DNA from: Amycolatopsis vastitatis
GTDB lineage: Bacteria > Actinomycetota > Actinomycetes > Mycobacteriales > Pseudonocardiaceae
DNA: 64,000 nt
Direction of reading: 5' to 3'
Assembly (NCBI RefSeq): GCF_002234595.1
Contig: NZ_NMUL01000068.1
Coordinates: 1-64,000 of the forward strand
Part shown: one piece after another, positions 32,224-40,119 of the stretch
Layout: each line of letters starts with the position of its first letter
How positions within the stretch are numbered: the first letter of the stretch is position 1
The notes under the pieces: generated by a model
The model's database searches: none
What the model saw: only the letters and a program-made list of their open reading frames with translations
Told to the model about the DNA's origin: nothing
Position numbers and translations under genes: made by a program

Positions 32224-32240
32224 CGGTAGGATCACTACCG
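32224..32240. promoter_or_regulatory. Palindrome at the lysR start codon
   Basis: CGGTAG and CTACCG flank GATCA (32224-32240), a perfect 6-bp inverted repeat ending on the first base of the GTG. It also contains the TAGGAT -10 element (32227-32232). It may be the autoregulatory site in the eamA/lysR promoter. Confidence 0.45.
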
Positions 32241-33163
32241 TGTTCGGACTCGAGCGGATGCGCGCGCTGCACGCCGTCGCCACCCAGGGCTCGGTCGCCG
32301 CGGCGGCCGCGTCCCTGCACGTCACGCCGTCGGGGGTGTCGCAGCAGCTGGCGAAGCTGGAACGAGAGGCGGGCCAGCCGCTGCTGGAGCCCCGCGGCCG
32401 CGGCGTCCGGCTCACGAAGGCCGGCCAGGTGCTGGCCGGGCACGCCGAGCGGATCCTCGCGCAGGTCGCCGACGCGAGAGCGGACCTGGAGCTGCTGCGG
32501 GAGGACGTCATCGGGCCGCTGCGGATCGGCGCGATCCCGACGACGGTGCACGCGCTGCTGCCGCCCGCCCTGGCCACCCTCGCCGAGCGGCACCCGCGGC
32601 TGGAGGTGACGCTGCACGAGGGCGAAGCGGAACAGACCATGCCCCAGGTGCCGGACGGCGACCTCGACGTCGCGGTGGTGGAGAGCTGGACGGACCGCCC
32701 GACGGTGATCCCGCCTTCGACGACGCGCATCGAGCTCTTCTCCGACGTCGCGGACCTGGCCCTGCCCGCCGGGCACCGGCTCGCCCGCCGCAAGGCGGTC
32801 GATCTGTCCGAAGTGGACGATCTGCCGTGGATCGGCTGGAGCGCCGGGTCCGGCTGCTACGACTGGCTGGTCCAGGTCTTGCGCAAGCAGCGGCTGGAGC
32901 CGCGGATCAGCTGCACGGTCGGCGGCTACCCGACGCAGCTGGCGCTCGTCGCGGGCAACGTCGGCGCGGCGCTCGTGCCCCGCCTGGCCCGTGACCGGGT
33001 GCCCGAAGGCGTCCGCATCCTGGCCACGCGCCCGGCGCTGACCCGGACGATCTACGCGATCTGCCGCGCGGGCGAAGAGGACCACGGCGCGGTGCGCGCG
33101 TGCCTGGACGCGCTCCGGACGGCGTCCGCGCGCTTCGGGAGCACGGGGCGCCCGGCCGGCTGA
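32240..33163 (+). CDS. LysR-family transcriptional regulator (eamA-linked)
   Basis: The 307-residue protein has the LysR winged helix (MRALHAVATQGSVAAAAASL, TPSGVSQQLAKLEREAGQPL then RGVRLTKAGQVLAGHAERIL) and a type 2 periplasmic-binding-protein-like effector domain from about residue 90 to 295. The GTG at 32240 follows TAGGAT by 7 nt, so it is probably translated from a leaderless mRNA. It is divergent from an EamA transporter and probably activates it in response to the exported metabolite. Confidence 0.9.
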   Translation: MFGLERMRALHAVATQGSVAAAAASLHVTPSGVSQQLAKLEREAGQPLLEPRGRGVRLTKAGQVLAGHAERILAQVADARADLELLREDVIGPLRIGAIPTTVHALLPPALATLAERHPRLEVTLHEGEAEQTMPQVPDGDLDVAVVESWTDRPTVIPPSTTRIELFSDVADLALPAGHRLARRKAVDLSEVDDLPWIGWSAGSGCYDWLVQVLRKQRLEPRISCTVGGYPTQLALVAGNVGAALVPRLARDRVPEGVRILATRPALTRTIYAICRAGEEDHGAVRACLDALRTASARFGSTGRPAG

Positions 33164-33196
33164 CCCCCCTCAGCATCGTCGCCGCACCCGGATGCA

Positions 33197-33243
33197 GTGA
33201 ATGACTCATTCCTGTCGCCGGACGACAGGAATGAGTCATTCAC
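33197..33243. terminator. Bidirectional terminator: perfect 21-bp hairpin with a 5-nt loop
   Basis: Positions 33197-33217 pair perfectly with 33223-33243 around the loop CCGGA. Each arm contains its own small palindrome, GAATGACTCATTC (33199-33211) and GAATGAGTCATTC (33229-33241). It sits between the end of one LysR gene and the end of the next; the stop codon of the second LysR gene (33236-33238) lies inside its right arm. Confidence 0.8.
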
Positions 33244-34129
33244 AACGTCGGCGCAGCAGCTCGGCCATCTCGGTCACCAGCTTCCCCGGCCGCCGGTGGT
33301 GCACCAGGAAGATCTCCCGCACCGGCCGCGCGTCCACCGCGTCGCGCACCTCGATGCGGGCCGGGCCCACCCGGCCGAGCACGCTCTCCGGCACGAACGC
33401 GATCCCCAGCCCGGCCTCGACCAGCGCCAGGATCACCTGGTAGTCGCGCGTTTCGTAGGCGACCCGCAACGCCACCCCGGCGGTGCCCGCCAGCTGCTCC
33501 AGGCAGGCGCGGTTGGGCACGCCCGGGCTGCCGGAGATCCAGTCCTCCCCGGCCAGCGACCGCAGCGTGAGCCGGCGGGCGCGAGCCTTCGCGTGCCCCT
33601 TCGGCAGGATCAGCCGGAACCGCTCCGAGCGCAGCAGCGACCGCGTCAGCCCGCGCGGGTCGGGCAGCGGCGCCCCGGGGTAGCGGTGGGTGATCAGCAG
33701 GTCCAGATCACGCGAGCTGACCAGGCCGTACCCGTCGGGCGGCTCCAGGTCCAGCAGCCGCAGCGCCACCGCGGGGTGGTCGCGGCGGAACCGCGCGAGC
33801 GCGGCGGGCACCAGGGTCGTGCCCGCGCTGGCGAACGTGCCGACGGTGAGCTGCGCCGGTTCCTCGCCGAGCAGGCCGCGGACCGTCCGCTCGGCCGTGC
33901 GCAGCTCCCCGACGATGGTTTCCGCGTGGGCGAGCAGCGCCTCGCCGACCGGTGTCAGCGACACTCCGCGGGGATGGCGATTCAGCACTGACGCGCCGAC
34001 GTCCCGCTCCAGCTTCGCCAGCTGCTGCGAGACCGCGGACGGCGTGAACGAAAGCCGCTGGGCCGCCCCGGCGATCGAGCCGGCGTGCGCGACCTCGGCG
34101 AGCAGGGTCAGGCGGTGGGCGTCGAGCAC
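33236..34129 (-). CDS. LysR-family transcriptional regulator (dehydratase-linked)
   Basis: The 297-residue protein has a LysR helix-turn-helix (RLTLLAEVAHAGSIAGAAQR, FTPSAVSQQLAKLERDVGAS, RHPRGVSLTPVGEALLAHAE) and a binding-protein-like effector domain ending VHHRRPGKLVTEMAELLRRR. The GTG start (34127-34129) has GGAGG 5 nt upstream. It is divergent from a pyridoxal-phosphate threonine/serine dehydratase gene and probably controls it. The last codons overlap the terminator hairpin. Confidence 0.9.
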   Translation of the reverse strand: MLDAHRLTLLAEVAHAGSIAGAAQRLSFTPSAVSQQLAKLERDVGASVLNRHPRGVSLTPVGEALLAHAETIVGELRTAERTVRGLLGEEPAQLTVGTFASAGTTLVPAALARFRRDHPAVALRLLDLEPPDGYGLVSSRDLDLLITHRYPGAPLPDPRGLTRSLLRSERFRLILPKGHAKARARRLTLRSLAGEDWISGSPGVPNRACLEQLAGTAGVALRVAYETRDYQVILALVEAGLGIAFVPESVLGRVGPARIEVRDAVDARPVREIFLVHHRRPGKLVTEMAELLRRRCE

Positions 34130-34213
34130 GTCAGCCTCCAGCCATAAGCAACGCTAATGCCAGTATAGGAGACGCCGCTGGTGCTTACGGCTCGCCGCGC
34201 GCATGCTGAAGCC

Positions 34214-35173
34214 ATGATCAGCACTGCCGATGTCGAGCTGGCCGCCGCGCGGATCCGGGGCCGGGTCCGCCGGACCCCGGTGTTCGCCGCGGACGACGGC
34301 CTGTGGTTCAAGCTGGAACAGCTGCAGCACACGGGGTCGTTCAAGGCGCGCGGCGCCTTCAACCGGATCATCGCCGCGGGCGAGCTCTCGGCGGCCGGGG
34401 TGGTGGCCGCCTCGGGCGGCAACGCCGGTCTCGCCGTCGCCCACGCCGCCCGCGAATTCGGCCTGGCCGCGCGGGTTTTCGTGCCGGCGACCGCGCCCGT
34501 GGTGAAGGTGGCGAAACTGCGGCAGCTGGGCGCGGCCGTCGAACTGGTCGGCGAGAAGTACGCGGAGGCCTACGACGCCGCCGTGAAGCACGCGGCGGAT
34601 TCCGGCGCGCTCTTCTGCCACGCCTACGACCAGCCGGACATCTGTGCGGGGCAAGGAACCCTCGGCCTGGAACTGCTGGAGCAGGCCGGCGAGCCGGACA
34701 CGATCCTCGTGGCGGTCGGCGGCGGCGGGCTGCTGGCCGGCGTCGCCGCCGCGGTCGAAGGCCGGGCGCGGGTGGTCGGCGTCGAACCGCGCTCGTGCCC
34801 GACGCTGAACGCGGCGCTGGCCGCGGGAGCACCGGTGCCGGTCGAGGTCTCCGGCGTCGCCGCCGACTCCCTGGGCGCGACCCGGCTCGGCGACATCGCG
34901 TTCGCCGTGGCCACCCGCACCGGCGCCGGTTCGGTGCTGGTGGACGACACCGCGATCCTCGAGGCCCGCGCGGCGCTGTGGGACCGCTACCGCCTCGCCG
35001 TCGAACCCGGCGGAGCGACGGCGTTCGCCGCCCTGCTCGACGGCGCCTACCGGCCGGCGCCGGGCGAACGGGTCGCCGTCGTGCTCTGCGGCGCCAACAC
35101 CGACCCCGCGACGCTCACTTCCCCGACAGCCGCTCCACCAGCGGCGCGAACTGCTCGAGGAACGCGCTGTTGA
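34214..35173 (+). CDS. Threonine/serine dehydratase family protein (PLP, fold type II)
   Basis: The 319-residue protein has the fold type II PLP signature with the Schiff-base Lys in QHTGSFKARGAFNRI, the substrate loop ASGGNAGLAVAHAAR, and the phosphate-binding loop VAVGGGGLLAG. It probably deaminates L-threonine or L-serine, or racemises hydroxy-amino acids. The ATG at 34214 is the natural start. The last 20 codons (after DPATLTS) lie antisense to the next gene, so its C-terminal tail overlaps that gene by 59 bp and is unlike homologues, which end about there. Confidence 0.87.
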   Translation: MISTADVELAAARIRGRVRRTPVFAADDGLWFKLEQLQHTGSFKARGAFNRIIAAGELSAAGVVAASGGNAGLAVAHAAREFGLAARVFVPATAPVVKVAKLRQLGAAVELVGEKYAEAYDAAVKHAADSGALFCHAYDQPDICAGQGTLGLELLEQAGEPDTILVAVGGGGLLAGVAAAVEGRARVVGVEPRSCPTLNAALAAGAPVPVEVSGVAADSLGATRLGDIAFAVATRTGAGSVLVDDTAILEARAALWDRYRLAVEPGGATAFAALLDGAYRPAPGERVAVVLCGANTDPATLTSPTAAPPAARTARGTRC

Positions 35174-35933
35174 CGCTGATGTAGGACACGCCGAATTGTT
35201 CGCGACGACGTTCGAGCTCCTCCGCCATGGCGTCGACGTCGCCCCGCAGCATCCCGAGCGAGTCGTGCTCGATGAGCGTCTCGGCGTCAACGCCGATGAA
35301 GCCGCGGATCCACGGCGGGACCTCGTCGCCGACGACCCAGATGTTCATCGCGAACTCGAGGTCGCGGTCGCCGGCCGCCGCACGGATTTCCCCGACGTAC
35401 TCCGCCATTTCTTCGCGGGTCGTCAGCACGCCGCCGGCGAGCGTGACGATGTCGGCCTTCATCCCGGCGAGGCGGCGCGCCTTCGGCCCGCCCGCGGCGA
35501 TCATCACCGGCGTGTGCGCGTCGCCGTCGAGCCGCCGGACGTGGTCGACGGTCTCGGAGATCGAGTCGAGGCGCTCCTGGCCGGAGCCGTACGGCAGCCC
35601 GAGCTCTTCGGCCTGCTGCCGCATTTCCGGGCGTCCGGTGCCGAGCCCGAGCTCGAACCGGCCGCCGGTGACGACGGTCAGGCTGTGCGCCTCCCACGCT
35701 GCCGCCCGCGCGGTGCGCAGCGGGCTGGCCAGGACGAACGACCCGACGCGCAGCTCGGTCGTCGCCGCGGCGGCGGCCGCGAGCGCCGCGGTCGGTGTCG
35801 GCAGGTTCAGGTTGTCCGGGCACAGCAGCGTCGAATAGCCGAGTTCTTCGGCGCGGCGAGCGGTGGCGAGCCATTTCGCGCCGCCTTCGGTCGCTCCCGC
35901 GACCACGCCGAACCGGAACGCCTTCTGTGGCAT
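35115..35933 (-). CDS. LLM-class F420-dependent oxidoreductase
   Basis: The 272-residue protein has the luciferase-like fold: MPQKAFRFGVVAGATEGGAK, ARRAEELGYSTLLCPDNL, the strand PLRTARAAAWEAHSLTVVTG, GRFELGLGTGRPEMRQQAEELGLPY and PVMIAAGGPKARRLAG. Actinobacterial members use F420 for redox of a wide substrate range. A hairpin terminator of the next gene stands upstream of its start. It converges with the dehydratase gene at a 59-bp overlap. Confidence 0.88.
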   Translation of the reverse strand: MPQKAFRFGVVAGATEGGAKWLATARRAEELGYSTLLCPDNLNLPTPTAALAAAAAATTELRVGSFVLASPLRTARAAAWEAHSLTVVTGGRFELGLGTGRPEMRQQAEELGLPYGSGQERLDSISETVDHVRRLDGDAHTPVMIAAGGPKARRLAGMKADIVTLAGGVLTTREEMAEYVGEIRAAAGDRDLEFAMNIWVVGDEVPPWIRGFIGVDAETLIEHDSLGMLRGDVDAMAEELERRREQFGVSYISVNSAFLEQFAPLVERLSGK

Positions 35934-35976
35934 CGAAGCACCCCCAAGTCGTTGGTCCTTCGATCAAACCACCGGT

Positions 35977-36006
35977 GCGCCCGGCCGTGCCACCACGGCC
36001 GGGCGC
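35977..36006 (-). terminator. Terminator hairpin of the secreted peptidase gene
   Basis: GCGCCCGGCCGTG (35977-35989) pairs perfectly with CACGGCCGGGCGC (35994-36006) around a 4-nt loop (CCAC), starting 10 nt after the stop codon of the minus-strand gene. There is no U tract. Confidence 0.75.
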
Positions 36007-36016
36007 GCGCCCGGCA

Positions 36017-36856
36017 TCAGCCGCGCTGGTACTCCTCCCAGGTGACCTTCGTGACCTGGGGGCCGTCGTCGGCGCCGCGGCCGGCGAGGCCGTTCATGCC
36101 CAGGTAGTAGTCACCGGTCTGGTGCTGCGCACCCGACGACAGGTCCGGGTCGGAGACCGCCATGGCGTGGATGTGGTAGTCGAAGCCCTGCGCCGGCGTG
36201 CGGAGCCAGGCCGCGAACCCGACCTTGCGCAGCGCGGTCAGCAGCTTCGTCCGGTTCGCCGAGGACATGCCGGACACCGAGATGTCCATCGCGCCGCCAC
36301 CGTCGTGCGTGCCGGCCGAAGCGTCCACGCCACCCGGGTTGTACGAACCCTGGGTGAGGGCGACCTGCGAGCCGTAGATCCCTTCCGCGGCCACGAGCAT
36401 CGCCTTGGTGCGGGTGTTGAGGGTCTTGCTGTGGTAGGTCACCTGGCTGCCGGCGGAAACCGGGTTCGTGACCGTGTACCGGTTTTCGCCGAGCTTCTCC
36501 AGCGACGTCTTACCGGGCAGGCCGGAAGCGTCGATCCCGGTGTAGCCCAACGACTTCTGGTACGCCGAATACGCGTCGATGGTGCTGGTGCCGAAGTAAC
36601 CGTCGACGAACTGGCTCGCCAGCAGCCCCTTCGCCTGCAGCGCCTGCTCGACGAGCAGGACGCTGTCGTGCGCGCCCGGCGTCAGGGTGTCGTCGGCACG
36701 GCGCGGGTCGATCTGGGCCGCCTTGAGGACGGCCTCCATGTTCGCCGTCGGCAACGCCGTCGTGACCGCGGTCTCGGCCTGAGCCGGTGCGGCTACGGCA
36801 AAGGTTGCAACTGCCGCAGAAGCCAGTGCCGTCAGGACGGCGGCCTTCGTGAACAT
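36017..36856 (-). CDS. Secreted peptidoglycan-binding protein with M15/hedgehog-like peptidase site
   Basis: The 279-residue protein has a Sec signal (MFTKAAVLTALASAAVATFA, cleaved after AQA-E at about 28). A peptidoglycan-binding helix bundle (VLLVEQALQAKGLLASQF with FVDGYFGTSTIDAYSAYQ) is followed by a domain with the metal site GTHDGGGAMDI (H184-x6-D191) and FDYHIHAM, the two blocks of the zinc D,D-/L,D-peptidase fold. It should cleave or sense the cell wall outside the membrane. The ATG at 36854-36856 has GGAGG 7 nt upstream. Confidence 0.85.
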   Translation of the reverse strand: MFTKAAVLTALASAAVATFAVAAPAQAETAVTTALPTANMEAVLKAAQIDPRRADDTLTPGAHDSVLLVEQALQAKGLLASQFVDGYFGTSTIDAYSAYQKSLGYTGIDASGLPGKTSLEKLGENRYTVTNPVSAGSQVTYHSKTLNTRTKAMLVAAEGIYGSQVALTQGSYNPGGVDASAGTHDGGGAMDISVSGMSSANRTKLLTALRKVGFAAWLRTPAQGFDYHIHAMAVSDPDLSSGAQHQTGDYYLGMNGLAGRGADDGPQVTKVTWEEYQRG

Positions 36857-37190
36857 CTTTTTCCTCCACTGTTGGGATTCGCTTACGACGAGAAGGATCA
36901 CGCAACCGGATACAAGGGACGTACAAACCGGATCCGCCCCAACGGGAATCTTGTAGACGTCCACAAAGGACGCGCTGTCCCGGTTGCGCGTCACCCTCGG
37001 TCGCCGGGTGACACCAGAGCGTTGTAGCAGGAAGTAATGCCGCCCACACCGGTTTCGCGTTTCCGCTGGTCCAAGCGTGTTAGCGACTGTCACGGAGAGT
37101 TCCGGTGCTCCTGAGCTGGACGTTGTCGTGCTCATTTCGTAACCTGTTCGAGATCTCGCGGCCCCCGGTCGTCACGAGACGGCGACGCGA
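36857..37190. other. Divergent intergenic region, no gene seen
   Basis: About 330 bp upstream of the M15-like gene and before the structured leader contains no supported frame. It must carry promoters for both cell-wall genes; TTGTAGACG and ATTTCGTAAC stretches are AT-richer than the surroundings. No palindrome longer than 8 bp was noticed. Confidence 0.4.
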
Positions 37191-37316
37191 GATCGCCGCC
37201 GATACCCCCTGCCGGGTAGCGGAACCCACTGCGGGCTCTTCCTGTTGCGGTCGAGCGCGCGCCGGGCACGGGCGAGGCCCCCGACTCGCCCTTCCGGTAC
37301 CCGTCGGCGGCCGATC
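37191..37316 (+). ncRNA. Structured leader RNA, c-di-AMP (ydaO-type) riboswitch candidate
   Basis: GATCGCCGCCGA (37191-37202) can pair with TCGGCGGCCGATC (37304-37316) with one bulge, continued by TACC (37203-37206) with GGTA (37296-37299). Inside are GGGT-AGCGGA-ACCC (37214-37227) and GGGCGAG/CTCGCCC (37270-37276 with 37285-37291). The stretch GGGTAGCGGAACCCA resembles the GGGGACCCA block I associate with ydaO RNAs, and secreted NlpC/P60 genes are known targets in Actinobacteria. The structure ends 4 nt before the AAGGAG ribosome site. The class is a hypothesis; a different structured leader is possible. Confidence 0.4.
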
Positions 37317-37338
37317 AGCAAAGGAGACCCGCGCGAGA

Positions 37339-38391
37339 ATGCGTTCGCATCCGATCAAGCGCGTGGTGTCAGGTGTCCTCGCCGCGGCTTCGGTGATCAC
37401 CCTCGTCACCGTGGCCCAGCCGACGGCCACCGCCGCCCCCGTCCCCGTCCTCCAGGCGCCGCCCACCGGGTCGGACGCCCTCGCCAAGTACCGCGACCTC
37501 GCGGCACAGGCGGAAAAGCTCAACGAAGACCTGCTCCGGGCCCAGGACGACCTGACCGCCAAGCAGGGCCAGCTCGACAAGGCCAACGCCGACGTCACCG
37601 CCGCGAAGAACAGTGGCGCGCAGGCCATCGAAGCGAAGCGGACGTACCAGTCCGAAGTGGACAAGTTCGCCGACGCGTCGTTCACCAGCGGCGTCCAGAT
37701 GAACAAGCTGTCGGCCCTGCTGGCCGGCACGTCCACCCAGGACTTCCTGGACCGCTCTGCGGCGCTCGAGGTCATCGCGACCGACAAGAACGCCGCGATG
37801 GGCAACCTCACCACCGCCGCCGACAAGGCCGAGGCGGCCGAGAAGGCGGCAGCCGACGCGGCGAAGCGAGCGCAGGACGCCCGCGACGCGGCGGCGAAGC
37901 TGGCTTCGGACATCCAGGCCAAGAAGAAGGACCTGCAGGCCCAGATCGACCAGATCGAAGCCCAGAGCCGCAACCTCAGCAGCGCCGACCGGGCCGCCCA
38001 GAAGGACACCGGCGGCTCGGCACCGAACGTCAAGGCGCCCACCGCGGCGGCGCAGACCGCCGTCAACGCGGCGCTGAGCAAGCTCGGCAGCGCCTACGTC
38101 TGGGGCGCCACCGGACCGAGCACGTTCGACTGCTCAGGTCTCATGCAGTGGGCGTACAAGCAGGCGGGCATCACCCTGCCCCGCACGTCGTCGGCGCAGG
38201 CCGGCTTCGGCACGCCGGTGTCGCGGGACCAGCTGCAGCCGGGCGACCTGGTCGCCTACTACTCCCCCGTGTCCCACATCGGGATGTACATCGGCGACGG
38301 CAAGATGGTGCACGCGCCGACGAGCGGCGACGTCGTCAAGATCTCGCCGCTGCTGAGCGAGTACGCGGGCGCGACCCGGCCGACGGCCTGA
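37339..38391 (+). CDS. Secreted NlpC/P60 peptidoglycan hydrolase with coiled coil (RipA-like)
   Basis: The 350-residue protein has a Sec signal (MRSHPIKRVVSGVLAAASVI, cleaved near TAA-A), a long coiled coil from about residue 45 to 230 (runs of AQAEKLNEDLLRAQDDLT and KAEAAEKAAADAAKRAQDA), and a C-terminal NlpC/P60 domain. Catalytic C265 (STFDCSGLMQWAY), H313 (VSHIGMYIGDG) and a third polar residue near MVHAP are present. It cuts the stem peptide during growth or division; the coiled coil probably gives autoinhibition or FtsX-type recruitment. Upstream in-frame starts from 37105 have no signal peptide. Confidence 0.92.
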   Translation: MRSHPIKRVVSGVLAAASVITLVTVAQPTATAAPVPVLQAPPTGSDALAKYRDLAAQAEKLNEDLLRAQDDLTAKQGQLDKANADVTAAKNSGAQAIEAKRTYQSEVDKFADASFTSGVQMNKLSALLAGTSTQDFLDRSAALEVIATDKNAAMGNLTTAADKAEAAEKAAADAAKRAQDARDAAAKLASDIQAKKKDLQAQIDQIEAQSRNLSSADRAAQKDTGGSAPNVKAPTAAAQTAVNAALSKLGSAYVWGATGPSTFDCSGLMQWAYKQAGITLPRTSSAQAGFGTPVSRDQLQPGDLVAYYSPVSHIGMYIGDGKMVHAPTSGDVVKISPLLSEYAGATRPTA

Positions 38392-38400
38392 GCTCGCGCG

Positions 38401-38446
38401 AGTGCCCCGTTCCGGGAGGTGTAGAAATCCCCGAACGGGGCACTTT
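38401..38446 (+). terminator. Terminator after the NlpC/P60 gene
   Basis: AGTGCCCCGTTC (38401-38412) pairs perfectly with GAACGGGGCACT (38433-38444), followed by TT; the 20-nt loop can form extra GGGA/TCCC pairs. It lies 10 nt after the stop codon and just before the next ATG. Confidence 0.75.
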
Positions 38447-38452
38447 CCGCGC

Positions 38453-38875
38453 ATGGTCGACAACTACGACACCGCGACGGTCGAGGCCGTCGGCAAGGTG
38501 ACCGAGGCGCTCGAGACGATCGAACGCGCCCGGGGGCACCTCTACTCGTTCCACCAGCTGACCGGCGGCGCGGACCTGGTGCTCGGCGCGGCCGTGGAGA
38601 AGCTCGAGAAGGCCGGCCACCAGGACTGGGCGCGGCGGATCTCCGAAGAGCTCATCGGGCTCAACGTGTTACCCGATCGGTGGACGTTCCAGGTCGTCGA
38701 AGAGTACGACGACGGCTACTACAAGACGTGCCGCGACTTTGAGCGCGAGCTGCTGGCCGCCCTCACCGACGGCCGCCGCCACCTGCACGAACAGCAGATG
38801 AAGGACGACCGCCGCACGCACGGCAGGCCGGGTCACGAGGCGGGCGCGCCGAGCAGGCCGCCGGCGGGCGCGTGA
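38453..38875 (+). CDS. Conserved hypothetical protein (140 aa)
   Basis: From ATG 38453 the product reads MVDNYDTATVEAVGKVTEAL, LETIERARGHLYSFHQLTGG, AVEKLEKAGHQDWARRISEEL, then VVEEYDDGYYKTCRDFEREL and an Arg/Pro-rich tail. It looks like a compact helical cytoplasmic protein with many acidic and aromatic residues; I do not know its function. No ribosome site is obvious, since a terminator hairpin sits immediately upstream, so expression would depend on readthrough or an internal promoter. Confidence 0.6.
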   Translation: MVDNYDTATVEAVGKVTEALETIERARGHLYSFHQLTGGADLVLGAAVEKLEKAGHQDWARRISEELIGLNVLPDRWTFQVVEEYDDGYYKTCRDFERELLAALTDGRRHLHEQQMKDDRRTHGRPGHEAGAPSRPPAGA

Positions 38876-38915
38876 CCGGCGATTGTCGGACCCCTGAGCT
38901 ACAGTCGAACGAAGA

Positions 38916-38929
38916 CGAACAGATGTTCG
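38916..38929 (+). promoter_or_regulatory. LexA-type SOS box upstream of the DUF3072 gene
   Basis: CGAACAGATGTTCG fits the actinobacterial SOS box CGAAC-N4-GTTCG exactly and is a 14-bp palindrome. It lies 12 nt upstream of the ATG of the DUF3072 gene; TACAGT at 38900-38905 could be the -10 element just before it. LexA there would block transcription of the gene. Confidence 0.65.
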
Positions 38930-38941
38930 ATTGGAGGAGCG

Positions 38942-39142
38942 ATGGCTGACCAGGTGGAACCGAACCCCGAGAAGGACCCGAGCGAGTGGACGACCGGTGA
39001 CGAGCCGATGACCGGCCCGCAGCGGTCGTACCTGCAGACGCTCGCCCAGGAGGCGGGCGAAGAGGTGCCGGACAACCTCACGAAGGCCGAGGCGTCCGCT
39101 CGGATCGACGAACTGCAGAAGGCGACCGGGCGCGGCAGCTGA
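38942..39142 (+). CDS. DUF3072 domain protein (66 aa)
   Basis: The small protein reads DEPMTGPQRSYLQTLAQEAG and DNLTKAEASARIDELQKATG, the DUF3072 signature (a helix pair with a conserved MT-x-QxxYL motif). It starts at ATG 38942 with GGAGG 5 nt upstream. Function is unknown. The LexA-type box in its promoter suggests DNA-damage induction, which I have not seen described for this family. Confidence 0.8.
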   Translation: MADQVEPNPEKDPSEWTTGDEPMTGPQRSYLQTLAQEAGEEVPDNLTKAEASARIDELQKATGRGS

Positions 39143-39167
39143 GGGCGGGTTTCGGCTGGTCCCGGCG

Positions 39168-39599
39168 TCACCGTGGCCGGGACGCCGGGATCCGCCACAG
39201 CACCGCGGCCGCCCGTTCCCCGCGCCGGGCCCGGGCCCGGACGGCGAGCAGCCACCCGATGCCGATCACCGACACCAGGGCGAGCCCGCCCCAGGAGAGC
39301 AGGGTGAAGACGTCGGCCTGCAGCGCGGTCGGCTGCGGCTGGTAGCCCTGTTCCAGCTGGACGTACTGCCACGGCGTGCCGGTGAGCAGCAGGGTCAGCA
39401 CGAGGGCGATGCCGTGCATGGCGTCCCACAACGCGTGGAGCAGGGCGACGCCGAGGTAGCTGAGCAGCAGGCGGAGCGTCAGGGCGAAGTGTCGGTGGTC
39501 GCTGGCCGAGAACAGGACGCCGCCGAGGACGGCGGTCCACAGGCCGTGCCCGACCGGGGCGAGCACCCCGCGCAGCAGCTCGGTCTGGACGAGATCCAT
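39168..39599 (-). pseudogene. C-terminal fragment of a PrsW-family intramembrane protease
   Basis: The frame encodes 143 residues starting MDLVQTELLRGVLAPVGHGL with the WTAVLGGVLF, HALWDAMHGIAL and LLSWGGLALV blocks, which correspond to the last helices of PrsW-like proteins. Upstream, in frame, lie EGRSLSL and a proline-rich run back to a stop codon near 39716, without any start or ribosome site. The region that should hold the EExxK catalytic motif is missing, so this is best read as a truncated remnant. It might still be translated from ATG 39599 as a membrane peptide. Confidence 0.55.
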
Positions 39600-39833
39600 G
39601 AGCGAGAGGCTTCGGCCCTCGGGGTTGGCGGCCTGGGCTGGCCGCGGCTGCGCACCCGGCCGGGCAGGTGCACTCTCGCGGCGAACCCGCGGCCTGCCTG
39701 CGCGCGGCGTTCGATACTACCCACCTCAGCGCTGAGCACCGATCCGTCCGCATGTGCCCGAGACCACGGCATACCGGCCTCCGGGCGCGGGTAATCAACA
39801 CGGAGATGCCCTACTCCCGAAGGAGGACATCCC

Positions 39834-40112
39834 GTGTACCTGATCGTGTTGCTCGTGACCATTGCCGGACTGGTCGTGCTCGGCGCATGTGTGCTGCGAG
39901 AGCTGCCCAAGGCGTACCCTCTCACCGCGAAGCGCACCCTCGTCGTGGCGTGGCTGGTGGCCGCGGGCGGGATCGCCTGGTGGGCCGCCGCTCCCGGTGC
40001 CGGGCCGGTCGTCGTCGCCGTGGTCGGGTTCGGCTTTGTCGTGGCCACTTTGAACCGCGCGCCCGAACGGCCGTCCTATCCGCGTTCCACGCCCTACCAG
40101 CCACCCCGCTGA
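39834..40112 (+). CDS. Small membrane protein with two helices (92 aa)
   Basis: Starting at GTG 39834 with AAGGAGG at the right distance, the protein has two membrane helices (YLIVLLVTIAGLVVLGACVL and LVVAWLVAAGGIAWWAA with a following GPVVVAVVGFGFVVATL) and a short charged C-terminus. No family was recognised. Confidence 0.6.
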   Translation: MYLIVLLVTIAGLVVLGACVLRELPKAYPLTAKRTLVVAWLVAAGGIAWWAAAPGAGPVVVAVVGFGFVVATLNRAPERPSYPRSTPYQPPR

Positions 40113-40119
40113 CCGGCGC

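Noticed and set aside
39719..39833. Promoter of stress-sigma type (GGGTAA at 39789) before the two-helix membrane protein
   Set aside because: No GGTT/GTTT -35 element lies 14-17 nt upstream.
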